A DNA stretch of 64,000 bases from Chlamydiales bacterium (GCA_030681135.1 JAUXXF010000010.1:150811-214810), one strand, 5' to 3'; positions 43,113-52,370 are shown, counted from the stretch's first letter. The notes: a model not told the origin generated them from the letters alone. A program made the numbers and translations.

Positions 43113-43141
43113 TTGGTATGCTTGCTTTTTAAGCCTGTAAT
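43113..43141 (+). promoter_or_regulatory. Promoter of the second F-box gene
   Basis: TTGGTA, 17 bases, TGTAAT, duplicated from the promoter at 41800-41828 together with the leader CTGCAAAAAA. Confidence 0.7.
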
Positions 43142-43181
43142 ACATGATGCTTTCCTGCAAAAAATAATGAGAAAGGATTCC

Positions 43182-44546
43182 ATGTCAGCAACAAATGTTT
43201 CTTCGATCTTAAGTAGACAACAGTCATTTAGCAGTTCTTCCATTGAAGCTGCAAATGAAGAGCCATTCCCGATCCTAGATCTGCCAAAAGAGCTGTATGG
43301 CCATATTTGTAAATTTCTTCATCTTCAAGATATCCAAAGCCTCGCATGCACAACAAAAACATTGCGCGACATAACTCAGGAAGAAGCTAATCACAATCAG
43401 CTTGTTGCAGTAAGAATATTTATGGAGACTATAGGTTCGAAACTTGTTCCCGCATGTCCACAGCAAATAACTCTATTCGATCTGCAAGACCAATTGCTAG
43501 ATCAAGAGATTCTTTCTTTATCAAAGCTAAAAAATAAAACTCTGATGTTAAAGGATCAAATCATTGACATTCTATCGACCTTGGGTAGATATGATCTTAT
43601 TGATCTCTCTGAGATAAGTCTTCCCAATTTCTGTGAAAATATATTCATAATATCTACAAGTGCAGCTAAAATATTAGCTCTAATACTGACTCAAGATCGG
43701 GATGCTTATTGTTCAGCCATGGAAGAATGTAAAAATTTAGTTCAAAACGGCGAGATCGAAAGAGTTCTTAAAATTACCAAGGGTCTCCCAGAGTACGAGC
43801 AAAATCTCGTTCTTAAAGGCATTGGAGAAGCTTTAATCGAAAATAGCGAATTTGAACAGGCGGTTGAAGTGATCAGTGCTATGCCTTTTAAGATAGATCA
43901 AGCAGTGCTTCTTAGAGAGATTGTAAAAGTCTTCCTTCAGAGAGAAGAATTTGAGCAAGCTCTTAAAATCGCCAAAATGATGCCAGATCCTGATCAGCTA
44001 GAAGAGGCTAGATTACTGCGAGCTCTTGCTCTTCGAGACATTGTAAATGCGCTTACTCAGAAAGGAGAATTTGAGCAAGCAGCTGAAATTTCCAAGATCG
44101 TTCGTAAAGATCTTGTGCAGATCTTAATTCAGGATAAAGAATTTGAGCAAGCAATCATAGTTGCCAATGCTATTCCTGATGAACGAATAAGAGGATATCG
44201 TCTTAGAGACATTGTAGTAGCGTTAATTGAAGATGGAAACTTACGGCAAGCGATCAAAGTTGCTAAGACCATTCCTGAAGAAGAAACCCGGGCAATTGCT
44301 CTTAGACAGATAGCGCAAGCATTGGCTTGGAATAAACAATTTAAGCAAGCGTATACAATTATCCACGCTAGCCCTCATGGGCAGCAGCAGTTATATGCTT
44401 TGCTAGACCTTGTAAAGATCTTGATTCATTATGGGGAATTTGAGCAAGCAAAGCAAGTTGCCAAAATCATTCCTAGTGAAGAAGAAAGAGCTCGCGCTTT
44501 TAAAAAAATCGCAAAGGCCAAAGCCAGCTCAAAATCAAGCACTTGA
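43182..44546 (+). CDS. F-box protein with helical repeats, paralogue
   Basis: A 454-aa paralogue of the gene at 41870. The start MSATNVSSIL is chosen by match to the sister start MSATSLSFIS; the longer frame begins inside the promoter. The F-box (FPILDLPKELYGHICKFLHL) is followed by about eight repeats of 30-34 residues, such as LKITKGLPEYEQNLVLKGIG, ALKIAKMMPDPDQLEE, QAIKVAKTIPEEETRAIALR and QAKQVAKIIPSEEERA. Repeat number differs from the sister gene, as expected if the array changes by unequal recombination. Function as a ubiquitin-pathway effector is inferred from the F-box. Confidence 0.8.
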   Translation: MSATNVSSILSRQQSFSSSSIEAANEEPFPILDLPKELYGHICKFLHLQDIQSLACTTKTLRDITQEEANHNQLVAVRIFMETIGSKLVPACPQQITLFDLQDQLLDQEILSLSKLKNKTLMLKDQIIDILSTLGRYDLIDLSEISLPNFCENIFIISTSAAKILALILTQDRDAYCSAMEECKNLVQNGEIERVLKITKGLPEYEQNLVLKGIGEALIENSEFEQAVEVISAMPFKIDQAVLLREIVKVFLQREEFEQALKIAKMMPDPDQLEEARLLRALALRDIVNALTQKGEFEQAAEISKIVRKDLVQILIQDKEFEQAIIVANAIPDERIRGYRLRDIVVALIEDGNLRQAIKVAKTIPEEETRAIALRQIAQALAWNKQFKQAYTIIHASPHGQQQLYALLDLVKILIHYGEFEQAKQVAKIIPSEEERARAFKKIAKAKASSKSST

Positions 44547-44560
44547 CATGACCTTTTCAT

Positions 44561-44633
44561 AAAATTCACCTGCGAATTTTTCTTAAAACAACAAGGAGTC
44601 CAGAGGACGCAGTCCTTTGGCCTGGGCGGAGCC
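44561..44633 (-). repeat. Family C gene-end module C3
   Basis: On the minus strand after dinD: GGGCTCCGCCC, AGGCC, AAAGGACTGCGTCCTCTGG, a T-rich stretch, then the hairpin AAAATTC/GAATTTT (44561-44580). The same order of parts occurs in C1 and C2, with more decay here. Confidence 0.65.
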
Positions 44634-44637
44634 CTAT

Positions 44638-45501
44638 TTATTCTACTGGGTCTTTAAGACTATCCTTCGAGTCGAGAGCCAAGCGGGGTTGAGCGGTTTT
44701 TAGCCGTTTTTCCACGATTTTAATGGGTTCAGCGGGAGGAATGTCTTCTGGGGGGATTCCGCCGATCTCTTCGATAGCCGAGCGGACTTTTCTGCCGACG
44801 ATCTCGTGAGTTTCGATGGCCTCTTTTTGGGTTTTAATCCGTTTGTTTCTGAGCTGCTCTTCTGTTTGGGTCATGCGGAAGAGGTTTGCGGCAAGTTCCG
44901 TTGTGTCCATGTGATCGAGTAGCTGTTTTTTAGAGGGGATGCCTTTGCGGGCTTTGATGGCATCGACGCCGAGGCCGCCGTAGAGACCTTTGTATCCTGC
45001 GTCGTGGAATACGCCGAACATTTTATTTTGTACTCCAGCTTCTCGAGCCACTCCGGAGAGGGCTTTGAAGGCAATGGAGGCTTGCTGGCGGAATTCGAGC
45101 CTTTCGAGATCTGCGGCCATTTGATCTGAGACCTCTTGGCGGCGCGTTTGGATGGCAAAGTATTTCTGTGCTTGAGCAATTTGGGGCTTGCGAGGGTCTC
45201 CATTTTGGGCGATTAGATAACAGGCAAAGCGGGAAAGATGATAGTCTTCAACCTCTTGAGAAGAGCCTTTGCCTCCGGAGATCAGTTTGCCGGCTCCGGC
45301 AAAGTGATGAGCTGGATCATTGCCCGATTGCTTACAGGATTCTTTGGCTTTTTTAATGGCATTTTCAAAACGGCGCCATTGAGAATAACCAAGACAGGGC
45401 TGCAAATCTCTTGCACTCCAGAACTCAATATTATGATCGTTTCGTTTTTTGAGAGACTCAAAAGAAAGATCAGAAGGAACTAAGAAAGATTCGTCAGACA
45501 T
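44638..45501 (-). CDS. dinD: DNA damage-inducible protein D-like (DinD)
   Basis: The 287-aa protein matches DinD, an SOS-regulated protein reported to act on RecA filaments in E. coli. Visible blocks: EFWSARDLQPCLGYSQWRRF, AIKKAKESCKQSGND, HLSRFACYLIAQNGDPRKPQ then IAQAQKYFAIQTRRQE, and FGVFHDAGYKGLYGGLGVDA. The family is often found in mobile or accessory DNA. AAGGAG precedes the ATG. No LexA-type box is evident upstream; palindrome A7 lies there instead. A family C module follows its stop. Confidence 0.88.
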   Translation of the reverse strand: MSDESFLVPSDLSFESLKKRNDHNIEFWSARDLQPCLGYSQWRRFENAIKKAKESCKQSGNDPAHHFAGAGKLISGGKGSSQEVEDYHLSRFACYLIAQNGDPRKPQIAQAQKYFAIQTRRQEVSDQMAADLERLEFRQQASIAFKALSGVAREAGVQNKMFGVFHDAGYKGLYGGLGVDAIKARKGIPSKKQLLDHMDTTELAANLFRMTQTEEQLRNKRIKTQKEAIETHEIVGRKVRSAIEEIGGIPPEDIPPAEPIKIVEKRLKTAQPRLALDSKDSLKDPVE

Positions 45502-45527
45502 AAGCTACTCCTTAAATTGGTGGGTGG

Positions 45528-45694
45528 AACTCACCTTACGCACACAGGGAGATTTTTGGGCTGTTTGAAAGCTGTCGATAAATCGAATAGAGAAAAGGGG
45601 GTAGTATTGAACGAAATACAATCCCCCTTTTCTCTATTCAATTTTCGACGCTTTGAAACAGCCCAAAAGCCTCTCTGTGTGCGTAAGGTGAGTT
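45528..45694. repeat. Palindromic element A7 (167 bp), divergent arms
   Basis: AACTCACCTTACGCACACAG and its complement are the ends. GGGCTGTTT, CGAATAGAGAAAAGGGGG and the apex pair inward. On the minus strand the apex reads GGGGGATTGTAT ... ATACTACCCCC, as in A1 and A2, including the single T-T mismatch between the TTGTAT and ATACTA strands. The arms have no similarity to A1-A3. Its right arm is translated as the last 18 residues of PrmA (HLTHTERLLGCFKASKIE). Confidence 0.85.
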
Positions 45695-46446
45695 CGGAAG
45701 ACAAATCCGAGCCACTTCTTTTTTTTGTGGATCTCTTTAAGCTTCCAGCCCCAAGATTGCGTACATTGTAAATAGTTTTCTTTTTGCTCCGCAAGAATTC
45801 CTGACGTAATCCAAAGTTTTGCTAGTCTATTATACCGCTTAAGATGCCTTTTCAGAGCGGTTTGCTGCTCTGGGAGGATCATATTGAGAAGAAAGATAGA
45901 AGGGGAAAGCTGGGCAGGAAGTTTTTTGGCAAAACGGGCTTGCAGGTGATTGATTTTAGCATTTAAGCGCGCGTGCTTAAGCGCAGCGGCGTCGATGTCG
46001 ATCCCAAAGGCAGAGGAGGCTCCAAGAAGGAGTGCTGCGAGAGCTAAAATGCCGCTTCCCGTTCCAATGTCTACGATTGATTGGGACTTCATGCGGCCTT
46101 TCATCATACGTAGCATGAGCTCCGTAGTAGGATGAGAAAGATCTCCAAAACCCGGGCCTGGTTGAAGGAGCAGTGTCGCTTTCTTTCCAAACCGTTTTAG
46201 ATCAATATGCGCTTTACCTTCTGAAAAATCTTCGGCAAAATGGGCCCACTGCTCTTCCCAATCGACAGCTTGCTCTACGTTCATCAGCTCGGAGTAGCGA
46301 GGCTTTAGTTCTTTACTGCTTCGTCCTCCAATGAAGACTTCTCCCGTCTCTTGATCTTCGATTTGATAGAGATCTTGTAGGCCACATTGAAGGAGCTCTT
46401 CTTCGGCTTTTTCGGGATTTAGAACTTTAAATAGATAAGATTTCAT
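45634..46446 (-). CDS. prmA: Ribosomal protein L11 methyltransferase
   Basis: The 270-aa enzyme (start MKSYLFKVLN at 46446) methylates ribosomal protein L11 with S-adenosylmethionine. VDIGTGSGILALAALLLGA is the SAM-binding motif I, FGIDIDAAALKHARLN motif II, and LNMILPEQQ occupies the NxxxxP position. The usual N-terminal substrate-recognition domain is shortened. The start overlaps the trkH stop (ATGA), so the genes are coupled. The C-terminal 18 residues come from palindrome A7, so the protein has been given a new tail by that element. Confidence 0.85.
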   Translation of the reverse strand: MKSYLFKVLNPEKAEEELLQCGLQDLYQIEDQETGEVFIGGRSSKELKPRYSELMNVEQAVDWEEQWAHFAEDFSEGKAHIDLKRFGKKATLLLQPGPGFGDLSHPTTELMLRMMKGRMKSQSIVDIGTGSGILALAALLLGASSAFGIDIDAAALKHARLNAKINHLQARFAKKLPAQLSPSIFLLNMILPEQQTALKRHLKRYNRLAKLWITSGILAEQKENYLQCTQSWGWKLKEIHKKKKWLGFVFRTHLTHTERLLGCFKASKIE

Positions 46447-48092
46447 CTGTTTTTCCAAAAAGAGGGGAGAAATAAAAGGAGCACAACATAAAATTCCAAA
46501 CGCCCTAAAAGCATCCATCCGATAGAGAGAAGTTTTGAGAAGTTGGATAAAAAGGTGAGGGAGTCCGTGGGGCCTGCCGCTCGAAAAGCCAATCCTACAT
46601 TATTCATCATACAGGCAATAAGCCCGAGGGAAGTTTCTGGATCGATCCCATCTAACACAAGACAAATAATGCCGATGACAGTGAAAAAAGCGACGATGCA
46701 AAAAAAGGCTAAGACAGTCAGGGCGTTTTTGTCGTCAATCTCTGAAGTGCCGATTTTCAGTTTCCGTACGCTGTCAGGACGGTAGAGAGACTCAAGGCGG
46801 TGAAGGACGATTTTGTAGAGAATATAAAAGCGCGATGTTTTTATTCCTCCCGCTGTAGAGCCTGACATTCCGCCAATAAACATGAGAAGAAGCATAAACA
46901 TTTGGGGCGCAAAAGGCCAGCGGTCATAGTTGGCTGTAATAAATCCAGTAGAGGTTTGTACCGAAACGGCTTGAAAACTCCCTTGTCTAAAGGCTTCTTT
47001 CCAAGAATAAAAGGCATCGGTTCCTCCAAGCCCTGATCCAGGCTCTCCAATAAGAAAAGAAGAAACGGCCATGCAGCCGATCAATAAAATCGCGAGAAAG
47101 AGAAAAAAATCGGGGGCATGGCGAGGGTAGTGAGGCTCTTTGAAAATTTGAAAATAGAGAGCGAAATTGATGCTGCCTAAGATCATAAAGAAAAAAACAA
47201 TCGATTCCGTGGCGACGCTTTGGTAGCTTGCGATATTTTCATTGCGGACAGAAAAACCTCCTGTGGAAATCGTAGAAAAAGAGGTGCAGAGCGCATCAAA
47301 AAAAGGCATATCCGAATTGGTAAAAAATAAGAGAGCTGTTTCTACAATCGTGAATAAAAGATACAGTTTCCATAGATTGGAGGCCGTTTCTTTGACTCGA
47401 GGCTGAATCCCCTGTTTGATGGGGCCTGTGCTTTCCATTTGATAGAGGAATTTCCCCCCAACACCTAGGGCAGGAAGGATGGTTAGGCAAATGAGGACAA
47501 TCCCCATGCCTCCAAGCCATTGGAGGAAGCTTCGCCAGAGAAGAATGGCTTTACTGACAGCTTCAACTCCAGAATAAAGGACAAGTCCGGTCGCAGGATC
47601 TCGAATAGGCGGCACTGTCCCTTGAAAGGAATAGGTGGAAGTAGGGACGTGGGGATTGGTGTAATAGAGAGAAATCTCAGCAGCTGTTTCTGGGTGGTAC
47701 GCTTTAGGGCAGATCATCGTGGACCCTGTAGTCGTCAGACCAGACATGGCTTCGAAGTAGGCGTCTATCGGATTTGTTAACGTTCGGCTTAGGTAAAAAG
47801 GGCATGCTGAGACCAGAGCCGTCATGATCCAAATGCTTACGACAAGAAAAATGCTTTCCCTTCTGGCGAGCTGCTTTGAGCCGTTTTTGCCTAAAAAAGA
47901 AAACAAGAGAGCTAAAGAGACGTTAATGAGGAGCGTCCATAGAAAAGCTTGTAGGCTGTGAGGTTGGGGATGGATTTGGGGATCTACCAGCTTTTCAAAA
48001 TAGAGAGCAGCTCCAATAGGCACTAGGAGAAAAAAACAGAAGATGGAGAGATATTTTCCAAGAATGCGGCTAATTTCCGGGTAGTCTAGCAT
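46443..48092 (-). CDS. trkH: Trk-type potassium uptake protein TrkH
   Basis: A polytopic inner-membrane K+ channel subunit (549 aa from MLDYPEISRILG). The four pore-loop regions typical of TrkH/KtrB are visible, for example FEAMSGLTTTGSTMICPKAY, TSFSTISTGGFSVRNENI, VSVQTSTGFITANYDRWPF and NNVGLAFRAAGPTDSLT. LMFIGGMSGSTAGGIKTSRF is the gating-region signature. The gene starts eight bases after the trkA stop and overlaps prmA, forming a trkA-trkH-prmA operon. The longer frame from 48167 would overlap trkA and is not favoured. Confidence 0.93.
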   Translation of the reverse strand: MLDYPEISRILGKYLSIFCFFLLVPIGAALYFEKLVDPQIHPQPHSLQAFLWTLLINVSLALLFSFLGKNGSKQLARRESIFLVVSIWIMTALVSACPFYLSRTLTNPIDAYFEAMSGLTTTGSTMICPKAYHPETAAEISLYYTNPHVPTSTYSFQGTVPPIRDPATGLVLYSGVEAVSKAILLWRSFLQWLGGMGIVLICLTILPALGVGGKFLYQMESTGPIKQGIQPRVKETASNLWKLYLLFTIVETALLFFTNSDMPFFDALCTSFSTISTGGFSVRNENIASYQSVATESIVFFFMILGSINFALYFQIFKEPHYPRHAPDFFLFLAILLIGCMAVSSFLIGEPGSGLGGTDAFYSWKEAFRQGSFQAVSVQTSTGFITANYDRWPFAPQMFMLLLMFIGGMSGSTAGGIKTSRFYILYKIVLHRLESLYRPDSVRKLKIGTSEIDDKNALTVLAFFCIVAFFTVIGIICLVLDGIDPETSLGLIACMMNNVGLAFRAAGPTDSLTFLSNFSKLLSIGWMLLGRLEFYVVLLLFLPSFWKNR

Positions 48093-48099
48093 GAGAACT

Positions 48100-49449
48100 T
48101 CACGAATGGAATATATGTTGCAGATGGTTAATATGCTCTGGCTGGCAGATAGCGATGGCAATGTCATGGGGAGATAGGAAGCTGTTTCCTCGTCCGATGC
48201 TTACCTTTCCTTGCTGTTCAATGACGGCGATGAGTAAGTTTTTTGGAAGCCGTAGATCTGCGAGAGGAATGCCGATGATTCTGGAATCTGGACCTACTTG
48301 GAGTTCGGCAATTTTATTGCAGCTATGAGTCAAAGGAGTTACGGAAAGCAGCGTTTCTTTATGGATAAGGGATAACATTTTATTGGTGAGGCTCGCTTTC
48401 GCAGAAAGAGCAGGAATCACCTCCAGTTTTTCTAAAAGAGGGGCTAGCGCTGGATCGGAAATCAGAGCGATCGATTTTATGCAGCCTAGTTTGCGGGCTA
48501 AAGAGGCAATCAGAAAATTTGTTCCTTCTTCTTCTAAACAGGCAACCAAGGCATCCGCATCTTGAACTCTTTCTGCTAAGAGTAAAGAAGAGTCTCTGCC
48601 GTCGCGGTTAATGATGGTTGATTCAGGCAATAGATCTGCTAGCTCAAGACAGCGGGAGGGGTCTGCTTCGATAATTCTGACTTGAATGTGTTGGCGCAAT
48701 AAAAAAGAGGCCAGATGCACAGCAATTGTAGAGCCTCCAACAAGGATAATCGAGCGCACTTTTTTTTCTTCAATATGAAAAATTTTATGAAGCTGGTTCA
48801 TAAGAGCCGATTCTCCAATTAAGGTAGCTTCGTCTCCAGGCAGTAGATAATCAGAGCCATGAGGAATGATGTCTTCTATTTGACCTTCTTGATGGCGATG
48901 GATGAGCGCTACGATGAGATGCTCAGGAAGATCGAGCTCTTGAATCGGCACATGGGCTTTATCCCATGCATGTGGAATCAAAATTGTTCTCATTTGGATG
49001 GCCCCATGGGCAAAGTGCTGAGAGGCAATATCTGCTCTAGTGCCAAGAACTTTGAAAAGATCTTGAGCCGCTAAGAGCTCCGGGCTAATAAAATGATCCA
49101 CGCAAAATAGATGGCCAAAATCTAGAATTTCTTGATTGAGATATTCCTTGGATTTTACACGGGCAATCGTCTTAGGAACTCCTGCTTTTTTGGCCATCGC
49201 GGAGCAAACAAGATTGATCTCGTCGTGTCCTGTTGCGGCGAAAAATACATCAGGGCTCTCTTTGACAAGATCGGTAAACAGTTTCCAGTTCGGAGCGTGA
49301 GCGCATAGAGTCGCAATGTCTAGCTCTCTTCCGGTTTTTTCAAGCAAACCAGCATCTTTGTCGATCAAAATGACATTGTGTTTTTCCTGAGATAGGATCG
49401 ATGCAACAAAGATTCCTGTCTGGCCTGCGCCTAAAATAATAATGTTCAT
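48100..49449 (-). CDS. trkA: Trk potassium system NAD-binding regulator TrkA
   Basis: A 449-aa cytoplasmic RCK protein that gates TrkH. It has the full tandem layout TrkA_N-TrkA_C-TrkA_N-TrkA_C. The first Rossmann fold starts IILGAGQTGIFVASIL with VILIDKDAGLLE. The second starts SIILVGGSTIAVHLASFLL with VRIIEADPSRCLELADLLPE; its glycine motif is degenerate, so only the first site may bind NAD well. GDEATLIGES and GRGNSFLSPHDIAIAI close the two TrkA_C domains. It is the first gene of the operon with trkH and prmA. Confidence 0.93.
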   Translation of the reverse strand: MNIIILGAGQTGIFVASILSQEKHNVILIDKDAGLLEKTGRELDIATLCAHAPNWKLFTDLVKESPDVFFAATGHDEINLVCSAMAKKAGVPKTIARVKSKEYLNQEILDFGHLFCVDHFISPELLAAQDLFKVLGTRADIASQHFAHGAIQMRTILIPHAWDKAHVPIQELDLPEHLIVALIHRHQEGQIEDIIPHGSDYLLPGDEATLIGESALMNQLHKIFHIEEKKVRSIILVGGSTIAVHLASFLLRQHIQVRIIEADPSRCLELADLLPESTIINRDGRDSSLLLAERVQDADALVACLEEEGTNFLIASLARKLGCIKSIALISDPALAPLLEKLEVIPALSAKASLTNKMLSLIHKETLLSVTPLTHSCNKIAELQVGPDSRIIGIPLADLRLPKNLLIAVIEQQGKVSIGRGNSFLSPHDIAIAICQPEHINHLQHIFHS

Positions 49450-49579
49450 GGTCCGATTTTAGAAGCAGTGAGCGAATAAAGTAAAGGAGCCAGCAAAACT
49501 TCTGAGAATTAAAAAAAATTTTTTAAAAAAGCCATTCTCTGTTACCTTTAAATATTAAAATTTTGTAAACGAGGCGGAT

Positions 49580-51538
49580 ATGCAGATGAAAACGTGGATG
49601 AGATCTTTACTAACCTGGGGATGCGCTGGAGTTCTATATGGACAGCCGGTTTCTTTAGAATGGGTGCAAAATTTTTATGATACCCAAGTCACCGAGCAAG
49701 CAGCTCTAGTTCAGGCGGCGTTTAATACCACGCCAACAACTCCTTCGTTAATACCAATCCCTGGCATACTCGGCTACGCTCCTTTGATTATCCAAAACAA
49801 TACGGGGCTCTCTTCCGATCGTTTATACGTGATAGGAAAAGGACTGTCTCTAGCAGCTACGAACGCTTATTTTTTACAGCCGAATTTGACTACAGGGATT
49901 TGTTCTTTGGTGTTGCCCAATGGAGTCAATTCAGCGGATCCAACGATTAGCGTCCAATTATCAAAATTGCCCTCGGCGGGAACAAACGCTTTTTATGTTT
50001 ATGTTCCTCAGCTCATTAGCGGCAGGTTTTATATTTCTGTAGACGCTCCCTTATACATGCAAACGACGTATTCAGGAATTTATGGCATTAACGATCCTTC
50101 CCAGACGGCGACGCAAGATCCTAACTATTATACCTTGTATCAAGACTTTGAGTTTACCTTGAATGATGTGTATGACTTGTATGCTAATGTGACGAATGTC
50201 GATTACTTTTGTCTGCCGATGACGCTAGGCTCTTATACTTATCCTACCGGGAACTTATATCCTACCTTGGATAACTTGACGGTTGTAGGGTATCCAGAAA
50301 CCTCTGCACGCAGTACTATCCTTCAAGCAATTCAGTCGGGGCTCACTTCTCAAGATGCCTCCTCTCCTCCACAGTGGACTAATTTAGTGATCCCTTTTTA
50401 TGCTAATCCTTATGTGGTCTCGAGTCCAGCGACAGATTTGCGTATTTTAGCTGCAAAACTGAGTATTTCATTACAAAATGGATATTTGTTTCAAGGAGCA
50501 GCGAATTCTCAAGGGTTTTTTAATTCGCTGTATTTGCAAAGCACAACTTCGGGGCCAGCCGCTAGCATAAGTTATATGCAGAAGCTTTATGACTTTCTTC
50601 AGACAGAAAGTATTCAAATAGAGATATTCCCCAAAGATTTGCCTGCAGTGACCTATACGATGAGTGCAGCGGGAACTAACCTTCTCTTGAACCTTATCCC
50701 TGTATCTGGAACCTCTTATACTTTAAATTTAGATACGCTGACTACCGAGGCACTTTTGTCTGGAGCTGTAGGAGAGTGGTCTGCTAGTTTTTCGCCAAGC
50801 AGCACTGGGCCTGTAACGACAGAGCTGGCTAAGATGATCAGCGCCTTATTTTCAGCAGGAATGCTGCCTCCTGCTAATACAGTTGTTCAGCCGATCGTAG
50901 ACAGCGACAGCTATTTTTCTGCTTATCGAGGCACCTATTTTTCGAATCCCACAGGTTTTAGCCTACACGGGCCTTGGTATAATTTGTACGACAAGGTGAT
51001 TCATCCTTTGCTGATTCAAACAGGAGGGTTTGGTTTGGGATATGCCTATGATTTTGATGATTTGTTGGCTATTGCAGGACTTTTGCATGTCAATATTCAA
51101 ACGGGCGGCCAGTTAAACCCCGATCAACCTTATTCTGTATTGACTGTAGGGCCGATTGATACGACGATTCCTGATCCTACAGAAAATTTTGGCCCTTATC
51201 AGCTAAGCATTGGCGCTTTGGGACATTTATCGAATCCTATTGATGTGATTTATTCTGCCGAGTCTACAGGCTCTCCTAATCAAACCTATTCTGTGATCTC
51301 TTCTCCTGGAGTTGTCAGCAGCGCGTATAATTATTTTTATGTCCGTTTTTACACAGACGGGACAAAAACAAATTATTTGACCTATGCAGTATACCCAAAA
51401 TATCAACTTGTGCTACCTACTGGTACTAGGTACAACAGCCAGGATGTAGCGTTAATGAATGGAATTGTGTTTATAACAGGTACTAATGGAACGAATTTTT
51501 CCATTAGTCTTCCTAACACAAGTACATTCCCTAATTGA
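49580..51538 (+). CDS. Secreted GH64-like (thaumatin-like beta-1,3-glucanase) protein
   Basis: A 652-aa exported protein with a signal peptide (MKTWMRSLLTWGCAGVLYG). PLIIQNNTGLSSDRLYVIGK, QLISGRFYISVDAPLYMQ, PNYYTLYQDFEFTLND and VTNVDYFCLPMTLGSY resemble the GH64 fold, in which a beta-sandwich is joined to a thaumatin-like domain. GLGYAYDFDDLLAIAGLL resembles the family C-terminal segment. GH64 enzymes cut beta-1,3-glucan. Catalytic acidic residues could not be placed with certainty, so the protein might be a non-enzymatic surface protein. It is followed within 20 bp by an outer-membrane barrel gene, suggesting a surface pair. Start supported by GAGGCGG. Confidence 0.65.
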   Translation: MQMKTWMRSLLTWGCAGVLYGQPVSLEWVQNFYDTQVTEQAALVQAAFNTTPTTPSLIPIPGILGYAPLIIQNNTGLSSDRLYVIGKGLSLAATNAYFLQPNLTTGICSLVLPNGVNSADPTISVQLSKLPSAGTNAFYVYVPQLISGRFYISVDAPLYMQTTYSGIYGINDPSQTATQDPNYYTLYQDFEFTLNDVYDLYANVTNVDYFCLPMTLGSYTYPTGNLYPTLDNLTVVGYPETSARSTILQAIQSGLTSQDASSPPQWTNLVIPFYANPYVVSSPATDLRILAAKLSISLQNGYLFQGAANSQGFFNSLYLQSTTSGPAASISYMQKLYDFLQTESIQIEIFPKDLPAVTYTMSAAGTNLLLNLIPVSGTSYTLNLDTLTTEALLSGAVGEWSASFSPSSTGPVTTELAKMISALFSAGMLPPANTVVQPIVDSDSYFSAYRGTYFSNPTGFSLHGPWYNLYDKVIHPLLIQTGGFGLGYAYDFDDLLAIAGLLHVNIQTGGQLNPDQPYSVLTVGPIDTTIPDPTENFGPYQLSIGALGHLSNPIDVIYSAESTGSPNQTYSVISSPGVVSSAYNYFYVRFYTDGTKTNYLTYAVYPKYQLVLPTGTRYNSQDVALMNGIVFITGTNGTNFSISLPNTSTFPN

Positions 51539-51552
51539 AAGGATATTTGTTT

Positions 51553-52326
51553 ATGAAGTGGGTGAGAGTTTTGTTGAGTTTGTTGGTAGCGACTTCTTTA
51601 TTTGCTGAAGAGTCGATGTGTTGCAAGGATCATTGGGTTGAAGGTTCCCATTTACAAGTGGGGGGCAGTTACACTCATGCGCGCATTACGCCCTACGGAT
51701 TTAATAATTACAATGGGAATCTAGCAGGCGTTCAAGGCCTCTATGAATTTAGGCTGGCTGATCGAATCTATGGAGGCGCGTTTTTGAGATGGCGCGAAGG
51801 GAAAGAAAGCGGGGAACTGGGGAAAATGACTTTTACTGATTGGAATGCTCAAGAGAGAATTGGGTATACTGTTGGAAATACAAGAAATCTCTTTTCTCTT
51901 TTTACAGGTTTTGGATTTCGTTATCTTGCCCAGCAAGATCAGCCGAAAATCGGTTCTGCTATTACGTTTGACTACCAAGAGTTCTATGTGCCTGTCGGAT
52001 TTCTCTACGATTATAAAGTGTCTCCTTGTTTTAGCTGGGGACTTTATGCGACATGGATGCCCCAGGTGTATCCTACGGTGACCATTTATCCGATGGGAGG
52101 AGCTAGGTGGATCCTTGTGAGAACATTTAAAAACGGAATTGTCGAAATGCCTTTTACGTTCTTTTCAGAGAGATTCGATACCGTTTCGTTGATGATCAAA
52201 CCGTTTGCTGAATATTGGCAAGATGGGAGAACGACAGCTGTTAGTTCTTCTGGAGTTGAGTTGGGCGTGCCCCGCAATACGTATCTTTTTGTTGGCGTTG
52301 ACGTGAATCTTTGTTATTCGTTTTGA
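51553..52326 (+). CDS. Putative outer-membrane beta-barrel protein
   Basis: A 257-aa protein with a signal peptide (MKWVRVLLSLLVATSLFA) and alternating hydrophobic/polar strands rich in aromatic residues (LQVGGSYTHARITPYGF, RIYGGAFLRWREG, LFTGFGFRYLAQQ, FLFVGVDVNLCYSF). It ends with phenylalanine, the usual C-terminal residue for BAM-dependent outer-membrane barrels. A CC pair follows the signal peptide (SMCCKDHW), perhaps for disulfide links like those of chlamydial envelope proteins. I cannot place it in a named family. ATG at 51553 with AAAGGA upstream is preferred to the frame start at 51535. It follows the GH64-like gene. Confidence 0.6.
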   Translation: MKWVRVLLSLLVATSLFAEESMCCKDHWVEGSHLQVGGSYTHARITPYGFNNYNGNLAGVQGLYEFRLADRIYGGAFLRWREGKESGELGKMTFTDWNAQERIGYTVGNTRNLFSLFTGFGFRYLAQQDQPKIGSAITFDYQEFYVPVGFLYDYKVSPCFSWGLYATWMPQVYPTVTIYPMGGARWILVRTFKNGIVEMPFTFFSERFDTVSLMIKPFAEYWQDGRTTAVSSSGVELGVPRNTYLFVGVDVNLCYSF

Positions 52327-52347
52327 CGCGAATGTTAGATCGCCGGG

Positions 52348-52370
52348 GTGAGTGTGGAATCCACACTCAC
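52348..52370. terminator. Hairpin between convergent genes
   Basis: GTGAGTGTGGA/TCCACACTCAC is a perfect 11-bp inverted repeat 22 bp after the barrel gene and 21 bp before the end of the peroxiredoxin gene. It lacks a T-run but is well placed as a bidirectional terminator. Confidence 0.5.

Noticed and set aside
43113..43181. Upstream extension of the second F-box gene
   Set aside because: It starts with TTG inside the -35 region shared with the first copy; the paralogue starts at the position of 43182.
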